Below the pieces are notes generated by a model, which was not told the DNA's origin, did not search any database, and saw only the letters and a program-made list of their open reading frames with translations. Positions 17,841-27,224 of a stretch of 64,000 bases of DNA are shown here, piece after piece (within the stretch, counting starts at the first letter, position 1; each line of letters opens with the position of its first letter). The translations under genes were made by a program, and so were the position numbers. Where the stretch lies: assembly GCA_020860755.1 (NCBI GenBank), contig JAJBTQ010000033.1, positions 127,036 through 191,035 of the forward strand. Direction: 5' to 3'. This DNA is from Lachnospiraceae bacterium. GTDB taxonomy: Bacteria > Bacillota > Clostridia > Lachnospirales > Lachnospiraceae.

Positions 17841-19175
17841 TTACCAGTATACCAACGGAGTAGCGGAAACCCAATATTCCTCAACCTCTCTGGCAAGCTC
17901 CTCCCGGGATATGTTGCCGGCCAGATAGTCCTGCATGATCCCGCCCACGATATTTTGATGATCATCCGGAGCGTAGTCAAAGGTCGGAATCAGGTTCCCT
18001 GCATCGGCGTAGACCTTTACGTCATTGGCCAGCGGATTCGAACTGACGAGTGTATTATTCTGGAACGGGGATACAAGGCTGCAGGTTTCGGTCACAAAGC
18101 TCTGTCCCTCATCCGAGTAGACCAGCCAATTAAGAAAATCGAGCGCAGCCTCGCGCTGCTCATCCGTGGTGTACTCGCTGCCGTCTACAATGATATATTG
18201 CGTCACGCCGCCGACGAGCTTGCCGGTATAATCATCCTCGACATCCTGCGGGATTGGGATTAAACCCATATTTTCCGTGTACTCATCATAGGTAATGTAA
18301 TCAGCCCACTCCCAGGTGCCGCCGAACTTGAAGGCCGTCTCTCCTCCCGCGATCGCCTGAAGGACTTCCGTGTCACTCGCTTTTATCGGACTTTCTATAA
18401 AATAATTATAATCCATCAGGATATCAAAGGTATCGATGAGCGAGTTGAACTTCTCATCGTCCTCCAGATTCACATCACCATTGTAAAGATCTTGGATAAA
18501 CTCATCCGTGTCGTCACGCTCCTCATAGACGTGCTGGAAAAAATGATATCCCAGGGACCAGTCCGCTTTCTGGACCACTGTCGGGTATTCCATCCCGTCC
18601 GAGACAAGTTCGTCTAACAGGGTGATAAAGTCTTCCAGGTAGTTAATGTCAGACGGATCAAATATCTCACCGGTTGTTTCTTCGATCGCATCCGCGTTAT
18701 ATATAATACCGCGTCCCTCAATGCAGAAGGGAAATCCGATCAGCTTGTCATCCTCATACAAGGCATATTCCGTCTCGGAGGCCCAGTCCTGATTGCTTAA
18801 GTCCAGCCCGTATTCCGCGCCGATCCCATGGACGTCTGATGGATTGACCATAGCGATCGTGTAGGGATTTCCTGTCGCATATCTTGTGCTGAGGTAGGAT
18901 GTCACCGCTGTCGAGGGACAATCAGCCACAATCTTCACCCCGTACTCCTCCTCATAGGCAGCCATGGCATCCTGAATCTGTTCCAGGATATCATCTTTGT
19001 TTACAAAGAATGTGATCGTAATTTCGTCAGCTGAAGATGCCGTCTCAGCGGATTCATCCGCCGAGGTATCCGCGCCGGCAGATTCACTTTCACCGGCACT
19101 GCTCCCGCAGGATGCCAGAGAAAGAGTCAGGGCGGATGCCAAAATGACTGTTAGGATCTTTTTTGCATGCTTCAT
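17841..19175 (-). CDS. ABC-type extracellular solute-binding lipoprotein
   Basis: This 444-residue protein has a lipoprotein signal (MKHAKKILTVILASALTLSLASC) with cysteine 23 as the lipid anchor, then an acidic, serine/alanine-rich linker and a family-1 substrate-binding fold. Such proteins capture sugars or oligosaccharides outside the cell. No permease or ATPase gene is adjacent, so it must pair with a transporter elsewhere or act as a sensor. It is driven by a consensus-like promoter and is followed 30 bases later by a pucR gene. Confidence 0.88.
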   Translation of the reverse strand: MKHAKKILTVILASALTLSLASCGSSAGESESAGADTSADESAETASSADEITITFFVNKDDILEQIQDAMAAYEEEYGVKIVADCPSTAVTSYLSTRYATGNPYTIAMVNPSDVHGIGAEYGLDLSNQDWASETEYALYEDDKLIGFPFCIEGRGIIYNADAIEETTGEIFDPSDINYLEDFITLLDELVSDGMEYPTVVQKADWSLGYHFFQHVYEERDDTDEFIQDLYNGDVNLEDDEKFNSLIDTFDILMDYNYFIESPIKASDTEVLQAIAGGETAFKFGGTWEWADYITYDEYTENMGLIPIPQDVEDDYTGKLVGGVTQYIIVDGSEYTTDEQREAALDFLNWLVYSDEGQSFVTETCSLVSPFQNNTLVSSNPLANDVKVYADAGNLIPTFDYAPDDHQNIVGGIMQDYLAGNISREELAREVEEYWVSATPLVYW

Positions 19176-19212
19176 GATGATTTCCTCTCATTCATTATAA
19201 AAACACGGTTAA

Positions 19213-19241
19213 ATTATAGCAAAAATATCTGCAGAAAACAA
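19213..19241 (-). promoter_or_regulatory. Promoter of the solute-binding protein gene
   Basis: TTGTTT and TATAAT are separated by 17 bases on the minus strand, about 40 bases before the start codon. This is one of the clearest sigma-A-type promoters in the window and probably serves both the binding protein and the downstream pucR gene. Confidence 0.65.
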
Positions 19242-19273
19242 GGTGGCAGGAAAGCTTACTAATGTCTTTTGCA

Positions 19274-20248
19274 TCACATATATTTCCCGGCAAACGCAGT
19301 CACGGTCTGCTCGTACTGCTCAGGATAATAGGCCTGGCTCTTGATATGCGTGGCATTCGGAAACAGCACCCGTTCCTTTTCACCGGCGCAGGCGTCATAG
19401 AGCTCTTCGTTCATCCAAAGCGGAACAAAGTTGTCTTTTTCGCCGTGAACAAAAAGGATCGGTACTTTTGCATGCTTTACCGCCTCCAGGGCATCGGATC
19501 CCTTCATGTCAATGTGGTGGCAGATTCTCAGATACTGAAGCATCGGCCAGAGTGTGATCCCCCGAAGCCACTTCGGCAGGGGAAGAAGGTTCCAGAGCTC
19601 TGTGTAAAAATCAATGTACCCGCTGTCTGACACAATGCATTTGACATTGTCCGGAAGGGTATCTTTTCCGGACATCATAAGCACAGTGGCAGCTCCCATG
19701 GACTGTCCCTGCAGGGCAATGTGGATGTCCTTACCGAACTCTTGTCTCATAAAATTCAGCCAATCGATGCAGTCGTCCGACTCATGCTGCGCAAAGCTGA
19801 TCATCCAGCCCTTACTGCTGCCGTGTGCGCGGTGGTCAACTAAAAAGACACTGTATCCGCGTTCCAGCCAGATCGGAACGATCTCGGCAAACTCGAACCC
19901 GGCGAGCTTGCTGCGGTAGCTGTGACTGCAAAAGACATATCGGTCGGGTCCCGTCCGGGATGAGGCAGTATCCCCGGTCTTATAAGACGCCGGCCGGATC
20001 AGGTATCCGTGCAGTGTCTTCCCGTCCCGGCTCTTGATCGTGTACTCTTTGTCAACTCTCTCCTTTAACGCATTTCCACTCGCGGTGAGTTTCTCATTCA
20101 TCGACTGTTCCGACGGGATGACATATTTCTTTAAAGTCTTTAGGTGGATCCCTTTGTTGGCGGCGATATTGCCCGTAACAATGCCAAATAAAATGACAAA
20201 TATAACAAATACAATTAAAACACGAACCAGTACTCGAATGATCAGCAT
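19274..20248 (-). CDS. Alpha/beta hydrolase with N-terminal membrane anchor
   Basis: This 324-residue protein has a hydrophobic N-terminal helix (about 3-27) followed by an alpha/beta hydrolase domain. The nucleophile elbow is GQSMGAA, the acidic residue lies in a VSDSGY or GEKDNF segment, and a late histidine (NATHIKSQ) completes a likely catalytic triad. The YbbA/BAAT-like family is poorly characterised. Its start overlaps the recN stop by 7 bases, making it the last gene of the nusB-to-recN operon. Substrate unknown. Confidence 0.82.
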   Translation of the reverse strand: MLIIRVLVRVLIVFVIFVILFGIVTGNIAANKGIHLKTLKKYVIPSEQSMNEKLTASGNALKERVDKEYTIKSRDGKTLHGYLIRPASYKTGDTASSRTGPDRYVFCSHSYRSKLAGFEFAEIVPIWLERGYSVFLVDHRAHGSSKGWMISFAQHESDDCIDWLNFMRQEFGKDIHIALQGQSMGAATVLMMSGKDTLPDNVKCIVSDSGYIDFYTELWNLLPLPKWLRGITLWPMLQYLRICHHIDMKGSDALEAVKHAKVPILFVHGEKDNFVPLWMNEELYDACAGEKERVLFPNATHIKSQAYYPEQYEQTVTAFAGKYM

Positions 20249-21915
20249 TGTTCCGCCAGCTCCTTCATCTCCCGGGCGTTTAAGCAGACCGCGTCGGTGA
20301 TACGGGCGCCGCCGAGCATCCGCGCGAGTTCCATGATGCTCTCCTCCCGGTTTAACGGTCGGATCTCAGAGATCGTGGATGACTCATCCGACGTCTTCTC
20401 GATCAGGAAGTGATGATCCGCCATGGCTGCGATCTGCGGCAGGTGTGTGATGCAGATGACCTGGTGATCCCGTGCGGTCTGTTTGATCTTTTCCGCCACC
20501 ATCTGAGCCGTCCGCCCGCCGATGCCGGCATCGATCTCATCAAAGATCAGTGTCTCAATCTCATCGTTCCCGGCGAGAACTGTTTTAAGGGCAAGCATGA
20601 TGCGGGACAGCTCACCGCCCGAGGCGATATTGTCCAGCGGTTTTACCGGCTCTCCCGGATTGGTCGAGATAAAAAAGCGGGCATCATCCCAGCCGTTTGC
20701 CGTATAGTGATCCAGCTGTTCAAATTCCAGGCTCAGCTGTACATCTTTAAAATTGAGATCCTTAAGAGCCCCCCGGATCTCTTCCGTGAAAGTCTCCGCC
20801 TCAGCCTTTCGGATCTCACTGACCTTTAAAGTAAGCTCCCGAAGCGCTTCCTCGGCCTTGTCATACCGCGCCTCGAGTTCCCGCCGATATTCTTCATAGT
20901 GCATCAGTTTTTCAACTTCGGCCTCTTTTTGCTCCTTCTGTTCTAAGATCTCCTCAATCGTTTTGCCGAACTTTGTCTTCAGATGGTTGATGAGATTTAA
21001 GCGCTCCTCTGTCTGTGCAAACAGTTCGTCCGAAAACTCAAAATCTTCCAGATATCCGGCCAGATCCCGGTTGAAGTCGCCGAGCAGGCTGTCGATCTCC
21101 TGAAGCTGATCCGCAAGGGCACCCGCCTGTTCGTCGTAGTCAGTCGCCGCGAGAAGAGCCCGCAGCGCCCGGTCGATCTGATCGGAGGCGCTGTCGTTTC
21201 CACCGGCGCAGTATTCACGGCACTCTCCGGCCGCGTCCAGGATCTTTCTTCCGTTTGACAGGCGCTTAAATTCGGCTTCCAACTCCTCATCTTCACCCGG
21301 CTGCAAATGTGCCTGGTCGATCTCATCGATCTCATATTGTAAAAAAGACAGCTCTCTGGCCTGCTGTTCCTCATCCAAAGAAACTTCCTCCAGACTTTTT
21401 TTGCACTCGCTGTAAGTGCGGTAACTCTCCGCAAGAGCGGCAAGTTCCTCTTCAAGCTCCCCTTTTGCGTAGGCGTCCAGATAGCGCAGGTGATTTTTCT
21501 GCGTCAGCAGGGACTGATGTTCCTGCTGCCCGTGAATGTCGATGAGCAGCGAAGCCGCCCGGCGCATCACGGCAGCGGAGACCGTCTCCCCGTTGATCCG
21601 ACACACACTTCTGCCGCCGGCAGTGATCTTGCGGCTTAAGAGGAGCTCTCCGTCCTCGGGAAAGAGATCCATCTCATTTAAAGCAGCAACCGTATGGGGA
21701 AGGTTGACGGAAAAAGTCAGCTCTACGAAAGCGTCCTGTGCATTTTCCCGCAGCATGTCCCGCGGCACTTTCTCGCCGAGTGCCAGATGGATGGAACCGA
21801 TGAGGATGGATTTCCCCGCGCCTGTCTCACCGGACAGGATATTGAGACCGGGTCCAAACTCCACCTCTGCCTCTTCGATAAGTGCCAGATTTTTTACATG
21901 CAGATTCTGTAACAT
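20242..21915 (-). CDS. recN: DNA repair protein RecN
   Basis: This 557-residue SMC-like ATPase has the Walker A motif GETGAGKS near the N terminus, a central coiled coil, the ABC signature ASGGELSRIMLALK and Walker B LIFDEIDAGIGG. RecN organises broken DNA ends during recombinational repair in the cytoplasm. Length matches the family. It follows argR with an 81-base gap, the usual gene order in Clostridia. Confidence 0.97.
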   Translation of the reverse strand: MLQNLHVKNLALIEEAEVEFGPGLNILSGETGAGKSILIGSIHLALGEKVPRDMLRENAQDAFVELTFSVNLPHTVAALNEMDLFPEDGELLLSRKITAGGRSVCRINGETVSAAVMRRAASLLIDIHGQQEHQSLLTQKNHLRYLDAYAKGELEEELAALAESYRTYSECKKSLEEVSLDEEQQARELSFLQYEIDEIDQAHLQPGEDEELEAEFKRLSNGRKILDAAGECREYCAGGNDSASDQIDRALRALLAATDYDEQAGALADQLQEIDSLLGDFNRDLAGYLEDFEFSDELFAQTEERLNLINHLKTKFGKTIEEILEQKEQKEAEVEKLMHYEEYRRELEARYDKAEEALRELTLKVSEIRKAEAETFTEEIRGALKDLNFKDVQLSLEFEQLDHYTANGWDDARFFISTNPGEPVKPLDNIASGGELSRIMLALKTVLAGNDEIETLIFDEIDAGIGGRTAQMVAEKIKQTARDHQVICITHLPQIAAMADHHFLIEKTSDESSTISEIRPLNREESIMELARMLGGARITDAVCLNAREMKELAEQC

Positions 21916-21996
21916 GGAGCAGCCTTTCTACTCTCTCAAGTTCCACTTTTGCATAACAGTCTGCCGGAAATCATACAAACAGGCTGTTTTTAACGC

Positions 21997-22446
21997 TTAC
22001 ACAAGCAGTTTTCGAAACTGCCTCATCAAAGATACCGTATCCTCCACGGTCCGTACCGCGCACATGATCGTGTCATCCCCTGCGATGCTGCCCACGATCT
22101 CGTGGCAGTTCATCGAATCGATCGCGGCGGCAACAGCCATAGCCATACCGGAAACGGTCCGGATCACCAGGATGTTCTGCGCCATATCGATGGAAACAAC
22201 ACCGTCAATAAAGACCCGGTTGTACTTCTCGTTCATCTCCTCCCCTGTATCGGAGAGCAGAATATATTTTTTCCCTCCGCCCTGTGCGGAGACTTTTGTC
22301 AGTTTCAGTTCTTTGATATCCCGGGACACAGTGGCCTGTGTGGTCGGAAAACCTTCGCGGTTTAAGAGTTCGCAGAGTTCTTCCTGCGTCCCCACGTCCA
22401 CGGTCCGGATAAGTTCCAATATTTTTGCGTGCCGCTTTTCTTTCAT
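21997..22446 (-). CDS. argR: Arginine repressor ArgR
   Basis: This 149-residue protein has an N-terminal winged helix (QEELCELLNREGFPTTQATVSRDIKEL) and a C-terminal hexamerisation and arginine-binding domain ending in GDDTIMCAVRTVED. ArgR controls arginine synthesis and breakdown genes. The start has GGGGAG upstream. It lies between nadK and recN, as in many Gram-positive genomes. Confidence 0.96.
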   Translation of the reverse strand: MKEKRHAKILELIRTVDVGTQEELCELLNREGFPTTQATVSRDIKELKLTKVSAQGGGKKYILLSDTGEEMNEKYNRVFIDGVVSIDMAQNILVIRTVSGMAMAVAAAIDSMNCHEIVGSIAGDDTIMCAVRTVEDTVSLMRQFRKLLV

Positions 22447-22464
22447 AAAACCATACTCCCCGTA

Positions 22465-23316
22465 TTATGTCATCTTTTTCCTGAGGATCTGCAGGAAACT
22501 TAAGCGGTCTAAGCGCAGGATCTTTGCACTGACATCCGCTTTTTGCACCCGGATCTTGTCTCCTACTTTCAGGTAGCTGAATCGGTCTCCGTCAAACGCC
22601 ACCTCGGCTTCCTCGTCCTCTTCCACCCTGCGCTTTGCCAGCGTCACCTCGATTTGCGCGTCGGCGCCGACCACGATGCTCCGGGCCGAGAAAGACTGAG
22701 GGTTGATCGGGGTGATCAGGATCAGCTCTGTCTTGGGATCCACGATGGGTCCTCGGGAGGCCATGCTGTATCCGGTCGATCCGGTCGGCGTGGATAAGAT
22801 GATCCCGTCCGCGCTGTAGGTGGCCAGATACTCTCCATTGACGGTGAGCTCCAGATTGATGAGCTGGGCGCTCCCCACGCGGTGGATCACAATGTCATTT
22901 AAAGCCAGAGTCGGCTCGCCGTCCTCTTCCCCCGGAACGCTCCCCTGGATCATCATGCGGTTCTCCACCTCATACTGATCTTTAAGCAGGCAGTCGATTG
23001 CGGGAAAGACCTGATCAAGATCCAGCTCGCAAAGATATCCGATGGTTCCTAAGTTGACCCCGATCAGAGGAACACCGATCTTTGCCATCTCTCTGGCTGC
23101 GCGCACGAGCGTTCCGTCGCCTCCGAGTACCAGAATGCAGTCCGCGTTGATCCCGTCGGCCGCAAGGCTGTGCAGGCTCCGGTTTTTCCACTCTGTCTTA
23201 TTGCTGACATAGTAGCTGCTCTCCCCGCCGTGCTTCGCGATATAGTCCTGCACGGACCGGGTGACGGCAAGATCCTCGTCCCTGTGTTCATTTGTGATGA
23301 TAAAAAATCGTTTCAT
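22465..23316 (-). CDS. nadK: NAD kinase
   Basis: This 283-residue NAD kinase has the conserved GGDGTLVRA motif and the STPTGSTGYSMASRGPIV substrate-binding block. It makes NADP from NAD and ATP. A TTG at 23325 has better spacing from GAGG, but ATG 23316 begins the family-typical MKRFFIITN, so I prefer it with some doubt. It abuts or overlaps the tlyA stop codon. Confidence 0.95.
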   Translation of the reverse strand: MKRFFIITNEHRDEDLAVTRSVQDYIAKHGGESSYYVSNKTEWKNRSLHSLAADGINADCILVLGGDGTLVRAAREMAKIGVPLIGVNLGTIGYLCELDLDQVFPAIDCLLKDQYEVENRMMIQGSVPGEEDGEPTLALNDIVIHRVGSAQLINLELTVNGEYLATYSADGIILSTPTGSTGYSMASRGPIVDPKTELILITPINPQSFSARSIVVGADAQIEVTLAKRRVEEDEEAEVAFDGDRFSYLKVGDKIRVQKADVSAKILRLDRLSFLQILRKKMT

Positions 23317-23321
23317 GTTGA

Positions 23322-24122
23322 TCAATCCAGCGCCTCGTGAGCCGCTTTAACGACCGCCTCCTCTGAGACACCGTTCTCCTCGCTTCCCTCGGAATGTTTT
23401 TTTATGTACAGAAGATATTCGATATTGCCCTCCGGTCCCTTGACAGGGGAATAGTCCAGATTTAAAACCGAAAAACCATTGTTCACTGCATAGGAAAGGA
23501 TCATCTTAAGCACTTCAAGGTGCACAGCCGGATCCCGGACAACCCCCTTCTTTCCGACTTTCTCCCGTCCAGCCTCAAACTGCGGTTTGATCAGGCAGAC
23601 AACCTCCCCCTCGTCCCGCAGCATTTCGCGGATCGGTCCCAGCACTTTTGTCAGAGAGATAAACGAGACATCCACGGTGGCCAGATCGATGACATCGTCA
23701 ATCGCGTCCGGTGTGAGATAACGGATGTTTGTCTTTTCCATGCACACGACCCGCTCATCCTGTCTCAACTTCCAGGCAAACTGTCCGTACCCGACATCCA
23801 CGGCATACACTTTTGCGGCGCCGTTTTGGAGCATACAGTCCGTAAACCCTCCGGTGGAGGCTCCGACATCCATGCAGATCTTCCCTGTAAGATCCAGTCC
23901 AAACTGCGAGAGCGCCCGTTCCAGCTTAAGTCCGCCTCTGCTGACATATTTCGGCGGACTTCCGTGCACTTCGATGTGCGCACTCTCCGCAAAAGAGGAT
24001 CCGGCCTTGTCCTCACGCTGCCCGTCGACAAACACCCTGCCCTCCATGATCATCGCCTTTGCTTTTTCTCTGGACGGGGCCAGGTTTTGTTTTACGAGGA
24101 GGACATCCAGTCGCTCTTTCAT
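23322..24122 (-). CDS. tlyA: TlyA family rRNA methyltransferase
   Basis: This 266-residue protein has an N-terminal S4 RNA-binding domain (ERLDVLLVKQNLAPSREKAKAMI) and an FtsJ-type methyltransferase domain with the SAM-binding segment DVGASTGGFTDCML. TlyA proteins 2-prime-O-methylate rRNA, and loss of the Mycobacterium enzyme gives capreomycin resistance. It overlaps the dxs stop by 4 bases (ATGA). Confidence 0.94.
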   Translation of the reverse strand: MKERLDVLLVKQNLAPSREKAKAMIMEGRVFVDGQREDKAGSSFAESAHIEVHGSPPKYVSRGGLKLERALSQFGLDLTGKICMDVGASTGGFTDCMLQNGAAKVYAVDVGYGQFAWKLRQDERVVCMEKTNIRYLTPDAIDDVIDLATVDVSFISLTKVLGPIREMLRDEGEVVCLIKPQFEAGREKVGKKGVVRDPAVHLEVLKMILSYAVNNGFSVLNLDYSPVKGPEGNIEYLLYIKKHSEGSEENGVSEEAVVKAAHEALD

Positions 24123-26029
24123 GAATCCCGGCTCCCTTCCTCCTCTGAATCTGATGGTATCCCGCTTAATTTCCGGTATTCCCCGGCGATCCTGTCGGCT
24201 ATTGAGGCAGCATCAAGCCCCAGTTTCTCCTGAAGCTGGGCTACGCTCCCGTGCGGTACAAACTGATCTTCAATGCCAAAACGGAGCACGGGGATGTCCG
24301 CCTCCAGTTCGGAGAGATACTCTTCCACGCTCTCACCAAACCCGCCGTGGAGCATGTTTTCTTCCACCGTCACGATCAGTTCATGATCCTTTACCGCCCG
24401 GTCGATCGCCTCGCGGTCGATGGGTTTTACAAACCGCGCATTGATAAGCGAGCTCTCCAGACCCATAAAGCTAAGCAGATTGTGTGCCAAAAGAGCATTT
24501 TCCACCATGTTTCCGACCGCGAAGATCGCGATCCGGCTCTCCTCATAGATCCACTCGCTCTTTCCATATTCAATGGGGGCACGAAATTCTTTCAATCCCT
24601 CCCAGGCCTGTCCTCTCGGATAACGGACGGCACTGGGGCCTTCATATCTGGAGCAAAACCAGAGCATATCTGCCAGCTCCCATTTATTCTTCGGTGCCAT
24701 GACGGTCATGTTCGGCATCAGGGAGAGATAGGACAGATCCATGATCCCCTGATGCGTCTCGCCGTCTCCTCCGACGAGTCCGGCCCGGTCTATGGCAAAT
24801 GTGACCGGCAGGTTCTGCATACAGACATCGTAGATCAATTCGTCAAATCCTCTCTGCAGGAAAGAGGAATACACCGCGACAAACGGATGCATGCCTGCTG
24901 CCGCCATTCCGGCGGCAAACGTGACTGCGTGCTCCTCCGCGATCCCTACATCAAAGAACCGATCCGGATAGCGTGAGCGGAATCTGCGAAGCCCGGTCCC
25001 GTCGGCCATCGCCGCAGTCAGGGCAACGACCCGGTCATTTTTTTCCGCGATCTTGCAGATCACGCTGGAAAAGGTGTCGGTATAGTCCGGCTTTTTCTTT
25101 GCTTCGGTCGGTTTTCCGGTCTCGACGTCAAACGGCCCGGTCCCGTGGAAGCGTTCCGGCCTCCGCTCCGCCGGGAGATAACCTCTCCCCTTGTCCGTTA
25201 TCACATGGACGACGACGGCTCCGTTGACTTTTTTCGCCTCATTTAAGATGCGCTCCATATCCGAGATATTGTGGCCGCTGACAGGGCCGAGATAGGTGAC
25301 ACCCATATTTTCGAAGATCATCCCGGGTATGAGCAGCTGCTTTAAGCCGCTCTTTGTCGTGTGGATCCGGCGTGCCACGCGCTCGCCGTAGGGAAGTCTC
25401 GACAGGGAAGAGTGCACATCGCTCTTAAACTCCTGATATGTCTCCGCCGTGCGCAGCGTGGACAGATGCGTTGCCAGCCCTCCGACATTCTCCGAGATGG
25501 ACATGTTGTTGTCGTTTAACACAATGATAAAGTTTGTATCCAGTTTTGACGCATTGTTGAGGGCCTCATAGGAAAGGCCTCCCGTAAGCGCCCCGTCTCC
25601 GATCACGGAGATCACGTTGTAGGACTCACCCAAAAGATCCCTGGCCGTGGCAAAGCCGAGTCCGACCGAGATGGAGTTGGAGCTGTGTCCGGTGTCAAAG
25701 CAGTCGCATTCGCTCTCGGCCCGTTTGGGAAATCCGCTGATACCGTCCATCTGACGCAGGGTGGAAAACTCCTCTTTCCTTCCCGTCAGGATCTTGTGCG
25801 TGTAGGACTGATGTCCCACATCCCAGATCAGCTTGTCCGTCGGCAGATCCATCACCAGATGCAGTGCCATCGTAAGCTCAACGGCCCCCAGGTTGGATGC
25901 CAGATGGCCCCCCGTCTTGGAGACATGCTCCAGCAAAAAAGTACGGATCTCCCCCGCCAGCTCTTCATACTGCTGCGGCGGCACTTTCTTTATATCATTT
26001 TCTTTTTCGATCATATCAAGAACAGCCAT
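24119..26029 (-). CDS. dxs: 1-deoxy-D-xylulose-5-phosphate synthase
   Basis: This 636-residue thiamine-diphosphate enzyme has the GDGALTGG...NDN cofactor motif, the SVIGDGALTGGLSYEALN stretch and the transketolase C-terminal domain. It makes DXP from pyruvate and glyceraldehyde 3-phosphate, the first step of the MEP isoprenoid pathway; ispA and ispF are also in this window. I place the start at ATG 26029, where GGAGG lies 6 bases upstream; the track start at 26041 lies inside that ribosome site. Confidence 0.97.
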   Translation of the reverse strand: MAVLDMIEKENDIKKVPPQQYEELAGEIRTFLLEHVSKTGGHLASNLGAVELTMALHLVMDLPTDKLIWDVGHQSYTHKILTGRKEEFSTLRQMDGISGFPKRAESECDCFDTGHSSNSISVGLGFATARDLLGESYNVISVIGDGALTGGLSYEALNNASKLDTNFIIVLNDNNMSISENVGGLATHLSTLRTAETYQEFKSDVHSSLSRLPYGERVARRIHTTKSGLKQLLIPGMIFENMGVTYLGPVSGHNISDMERILNEAKKVNGAVVVHVITDKGRGYLPAERRPERFHGTGPFDVETGKPTEAKKKPDYTDTFSSVICKIAEKNDRVVALTAAMADGTGLRRFRSRYPDRFFDVGIAEEHAVTFAAGMAAAGMHPFVAVYSSFLQRGFDELIYDVCMQNLPVTFAIDRAGLVGGDGETHQGIMDLSYLSLMPNMTVMAPKNKWELADMLWFCSRYEGPSAVRYPRGQAWEGLKEFRAPIEYGKSEWIYEESRIAIFAVGNMVENALLAHNLLSFMGLESSLINARFVKPIDREAIDRAVKDHELIVTVEENMLHGGFGESVEEYLSELEADIPVLRFGIEDQFVPHGSVAQLQEKLGLDAASIADRIAGEYRKLSGIPSDSEEEGSRDS

Positions 26030-26061
26030 GATTTCCTCCATTTACAAAGGTCAAACCCATT

Positions 26062-26949
26062 CTATTTGTTTCTCGAGATCAGGTATTCGATCAGTTCCCG
26101 CAAAAATTCGTTTCGCTCCGGCAGCGTGTCCAACGTCTTAAGGGCTCGGCGTGAGATCTGCTCCACGTCCTTATTGGCTTGATCTAAGCCTCTTACTGTG
26201 ACGTAGGTGATCTTTTCGTTTTTTTCGTCGCTGCCGATGGGCTTGCCGAGTTCCTCCTGATCTCCGACGACATCGAGGATATCGTCACGGATCTGAAACG
26301 CGAGTCCGACATCCTTTGCGACGTTTGAGATCACGTCCTGTTTTTCCCGGTCCGCCCCTGCGAGCACGGCGCCGATCAGCATGGAAGCCTCGATAAGCGC
26401 GCCTGTCTTTAAGTCATAGATAAAATCCAATGTGTCCTGTCCGATCTGCTTGCCCTCGGACTCCACATCCACTACCTGACCCCCGAGCATGCCGTAGATT
26501 CCGGAACTTTTCGCCAGGATCGAAAGCGCCTTTGTCACAGCCGGATCGCCGGGGCGAAAGTCCGCGGCGCAAAGCGCTGTCTCAAACGCCAGATTTAAGA
26601 GGCCGTCCCCGGCCAGGATCGCCATGGCCTCGCCGTAGACGATATGAGTCGTCTTGCGTCCCCGCCGATACTCGTCGTCATCCATGGCCGGAAGATCGTC
26701 GTGGATCAGCGAATAGGTGTGGATCATCTCGATGGCCGCCATAAAAGGCTCCACGACATCTCCCTCACCCCCGAACAGGCGGTACGTCTCCTGCATCAGC
26801 ATCGGACGCAGCCTCTTTCCGCCGGCCAGAAAACTGTAGTTCATCGCCTCGATGACCGTCTTTTGATACCCGGTCTCCTCCGGCAGATATTGTGTTAAGA
26901 CCGCCTCCACCTGCGCAGTGCGGCGGTCGATCTCCTCTCTCACATTCAT
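26062..26949 (-). CDS. ispA: Polyprenyl diphosphate synthase (farnesyl/geranylgeranyl type)
   Basis: This 295-residue trans-prenyl synthase has the first aspartate-rich motif HDDLPAMDDDEYRRG and the second, IRDDILDVVGD. It condenses IPP with allylic diphosphates to supply quinone, undecaprenyl and other prenyl chains. ATG 26949 matches the usual N terminus (MNVREEIDRRT); the track start is a GTG at 26964 overlapping the xseB stop. It lies between xseB and dxs. Confidence 0.94.
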   Translation of the reverse strand: MNVREEIDRRTAQVEAVLTQYLPEETGYQKTVIEAMNYSFLAGGKRLRPMLMQETYRLFGGEGDVVEPFMAAIEMIHTYSLIHDDLPAMDDDEYRRGRKTTHIVYGEAMAILAGDGLLNLAFETALCAADFRPGDPAVTKALSILAKSSGIYGMLGGQVVDVESEGKQIGQDTLDFIYDLKTGALIEASMLIGAVLAGADREKQDVISNVAKDVGLAFQIRDDILDVVGDQEELGKPIGSDEKNEKITYVTVRGLDQANKDVEQISRRALKTLDTLPERNEFLRELIEYLISRNK

Positions 26950-26960
26950 AGGTTCTTTCG

Positions 26961-27224
26961 TCACTCCTCAAACGGAACTTCGGATCCGTCCTGCGCGATC
27001 ATCATCATCTTTTTTTCAACCATGTCCAGCCTGTCGTTGCACTGGCGGACCTTCTTCATCCCCTTCTCATAAAGGGCAAACGAATCCTCTAAAGAGATCT
27101 CCGGATCATCTAAGGCAGCGAGGATCTCATCGAGCTCGGAAAAGAGCTCTTCGAGCGAGACATCGCTGCCGCCGTTTTCCTCACTTCCCTGTTCATTTTC
27201 AAGCATCTGTTTTTCTTCTTCCAT
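26961..27224 (-). CDS. xseB: Exodeoxyribonuclease VII small subunit
   Basis: This 87-residue coiled-coil protein has the family segment LEELFSELDEILAALDDPEISLEDSF. It pairs with XseA to degrade single-stranded DNA. The start ATG 27224 has GGAGG 6 bases upstream; the longer track start lies inside xseA. It overlaps the xseA 3-prime end by 26 bases. Confidence 0.93.
   Translation of the reverse strand: MEEEKQMLENEQGSEENGGSDVSLEELFSELDEILAALDDPEISLEDSFALYEKGMKKVRQCNDRLDMVEKKMMMIAQDGSEVPFEE

Noticed and set aside
21536-22576. Long plus-strand ORF of 346 residues opposite recN/argR, and similar large opposite-strand ORFs (for example 4045-4857 and 23520-24444)
   Set aside because: They lie antisense to clearly identified genes, lack ribosome sites and family motifs, and have shadow-type amino acid composition.
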